DNA from: Folioceros fuciformis
Lineage: Eukaryota > Anthocerotophyta > Anthocerotopsida > Anthocerotales
Direction of reading: 5' to 3'
NCBI GenBank assembly: GCA_049999805.1
Contig: JBNGIO010006284.1
Coordinates: forward strand, 249,049 to 278,453
Length of the DNA: 29,405 nucleotides
This document shows positions 28,297 to 29,405 of the stretch, in pieces; position 1 is the first letter of the stretch, and every line of letters begins with the position of its first letter. The notes beneath the pieces were generated by a model. The model saw only the letters and a program-made list of their open reading frames with translations. It searched no databases and was not told the DNA's origin. Position numbers and translations under genes: made by a program.

Positions 28297-28410
28297 ACTT
28301 CACGACCACGTCCAGCTGGAACAGCAGCTTCTTCTGCTGATGTGACCCCCAAGTCATCTGCAGCTTATCCATCTCCAACGCCACCAGCTGGAGCCACGAC
28401 AAACCCTTGA
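28297..28410 (+). other. Possible alternative proline-rich C-terminal tail of the DnaJ protein
   Basis: After a candidate acceptor (gtgcag, ending 28296) an open frame encodes TSRPRPAGTAASS, then a segment ending YPSPTPPAGATTNP and stop. Plant DnaJ-X proteins often end in a Ser/Pro-rich tail of this kind. In genomic sequence it is in a different frame from exon 9, which stops at 28273. Phase-0 donors in exon 9 (AAG|GTCGTA after 28213, CTG|GTGTCT after 28243) could join it, but both are weak. The strongest donor there, CAG|GTACTG, does not give this frame. Confidence 0.35.
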
Positions 28411-29405
28411 ACCACATCAGCTGTACTTTGGTTCAGGCTTTTGTCGCAACTGCTATCAGTGTTCCCATCGGCGCCAGCTCCTCCTGCAGGGAGACACCCA
28501 TACTACTCCCTCCACCGTGTGAACATTCCTAAGCGAGTGGTCTTGTGCTCCGTTTCTGGACCTTGGTGGGTACCGGGGACCAAAGCAGATCCTTCCGTCC
28601 TCTTCATAGCTGTACTGCCGGATGCTTCACTTGTAGCAGGTGTATCATACGTTTCCCTCTTCAGACTCGTGGTGTAGAGGGTTGCGGTTTGATTAGTCGT
28701 CTTGGACGCGAGTCCGGAGTCCCCTTAAATTTACCCTAAACCATTGGAGTGCACGCTTTGATCAAACTTCCTTCATAGCCACTCCTTAGCTCGGGACTGT
28801 CAGAAAAGCCTCGTCCTCGATCCTCGCACGCGCCGTGTTCAAAGGCTCCCCGGGTTCATCACAGGATCCAGCGGGAAAGTGCAAAGCTCCAGAAAAGCGT
28901 CGATCAAGCTGCAATCAGGCTTTCCAGCGCGGGATGCACCAGACTGCGTCTTCCAAGAGCGGCCAGCATGAATCCGGCCGCTCGTGGCGGCCACTCCAGC
29001 ATTGTGCGTCAGGAAAGCGCGGACACGGTTGCGGATGTGTCAGGAGGACGTAGCTTGATTTCTATCTAGCGCAGACCTTGCTAGCCGTTCCATGCCAGTG
29101 TTCATCGGCGGGGAAGATTACCGGCGTCACTCTTCACCGCTTGTATTAGCGCAGTGCGATCACGACGATGGCCTCCAATTGTCGAAGACGACAGTGAAGA
29201 GGCGCGTAGCTGAGAGAGATGCAGTAGCCTACCTCCTCAATACCTGTCTCTTCTCGGCGAAAGAGGAAGACGCGGACACCGTTGGTGTGACACACCAGTT
29301 CTTGGAAAGTGAGGTGTGAAGGCAAGTGACAGCTCCAGCTCCAACCTTCTTCCTACGTCACAGATTCGACAGGACATGCGCGTCGCCGCGCTCGCGTCGT
29401 TGGAG
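28411..29405. other. Right-hand flank without a confident gene
   Basis: Small + frames at 28835-29053 and 29092-29319 (the latter starting MPVFIGGEDYRRHSSPLVLA) lack recognisable domains, signals or upstream context. An ATG at 29376 opens MRVAALASLE and runs off the window. It could be the beginning of a gene, but ten codons are not enough to judge. Confidence 0.3.

Overview
The window looks like nuclear DNA of a land plant. The evidence is a PLS-class pentatricopeptide-repeat (PPR) gene, a DUF674 gene pair (a plant family), a nine-exon DnaJ/DnaJ-X co-chaperone gene with short introns, a Copia LTR element primed by initiator tRNA-Met, and plant-type LINE remains with an RT-type zinc-binding domain. 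Intron density and the style of the PPR array suggest a non-seed plant (bryophyte, lycophyte or fern), but the sequence alone does not settle this. A run of exactly 100 N (14939-15038) marks a scaffold join, so order and orientation across it are less certain.

Layout. 1-830 is GC-rich repetitive DNA without a credible gene. 831-1870 is decayed coding-like sequence containing a charged, coiled-coil-like frame. 1892-2415 is a 22-bp minisatellite with a palindromic core. 2420-3080 is purine-rich with a 59-bp tandem duplication. About 3390-4229 is the 3' end of a LINE on + (zinc-binding domain and poly-A). 4369-9057 is a truncated Copia element on - (gag, protease, integrase, RT, part of RNase H, leader, PBS and one LTR). 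9058-13460 is a decayed LINE on - (ORF1-like, endonuclease, RT). 13461-14938 is AT-rich with small tandem repeats running up to the gap.

15039-19830 is a locally duplicated cluster. It holds two DUF674 genes on - (one cut by the gap, one carrying a 1-nt deletion). It also holds two related small secreted-peptide genes on + (one broken, one intact at 74 aa), three copies of an upstream module, and several hairpin-forming inverted repeats. This is the most interesting part of the window.

19944-22388 is an intact single-exon 814-aa PPR gene on -, ending in an E+ domain without DYW. About 23310-25582 is a two-exon (or more) gene on + for an unrecognised, probably nuclear protein with a 12-residue repeat. 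26136-28273 is a complete DnaJ-X gene on + whose nine exons can be placed by reading frame, one intron being GC-AG. 28411-29405 has no confident gene.

The genes do not form a pathway. The left half is transposon debris and the right half is a run of independent plant genes. The only grouping with possible functional meaning is the divergent DUF674/secreted-peptide duplication.
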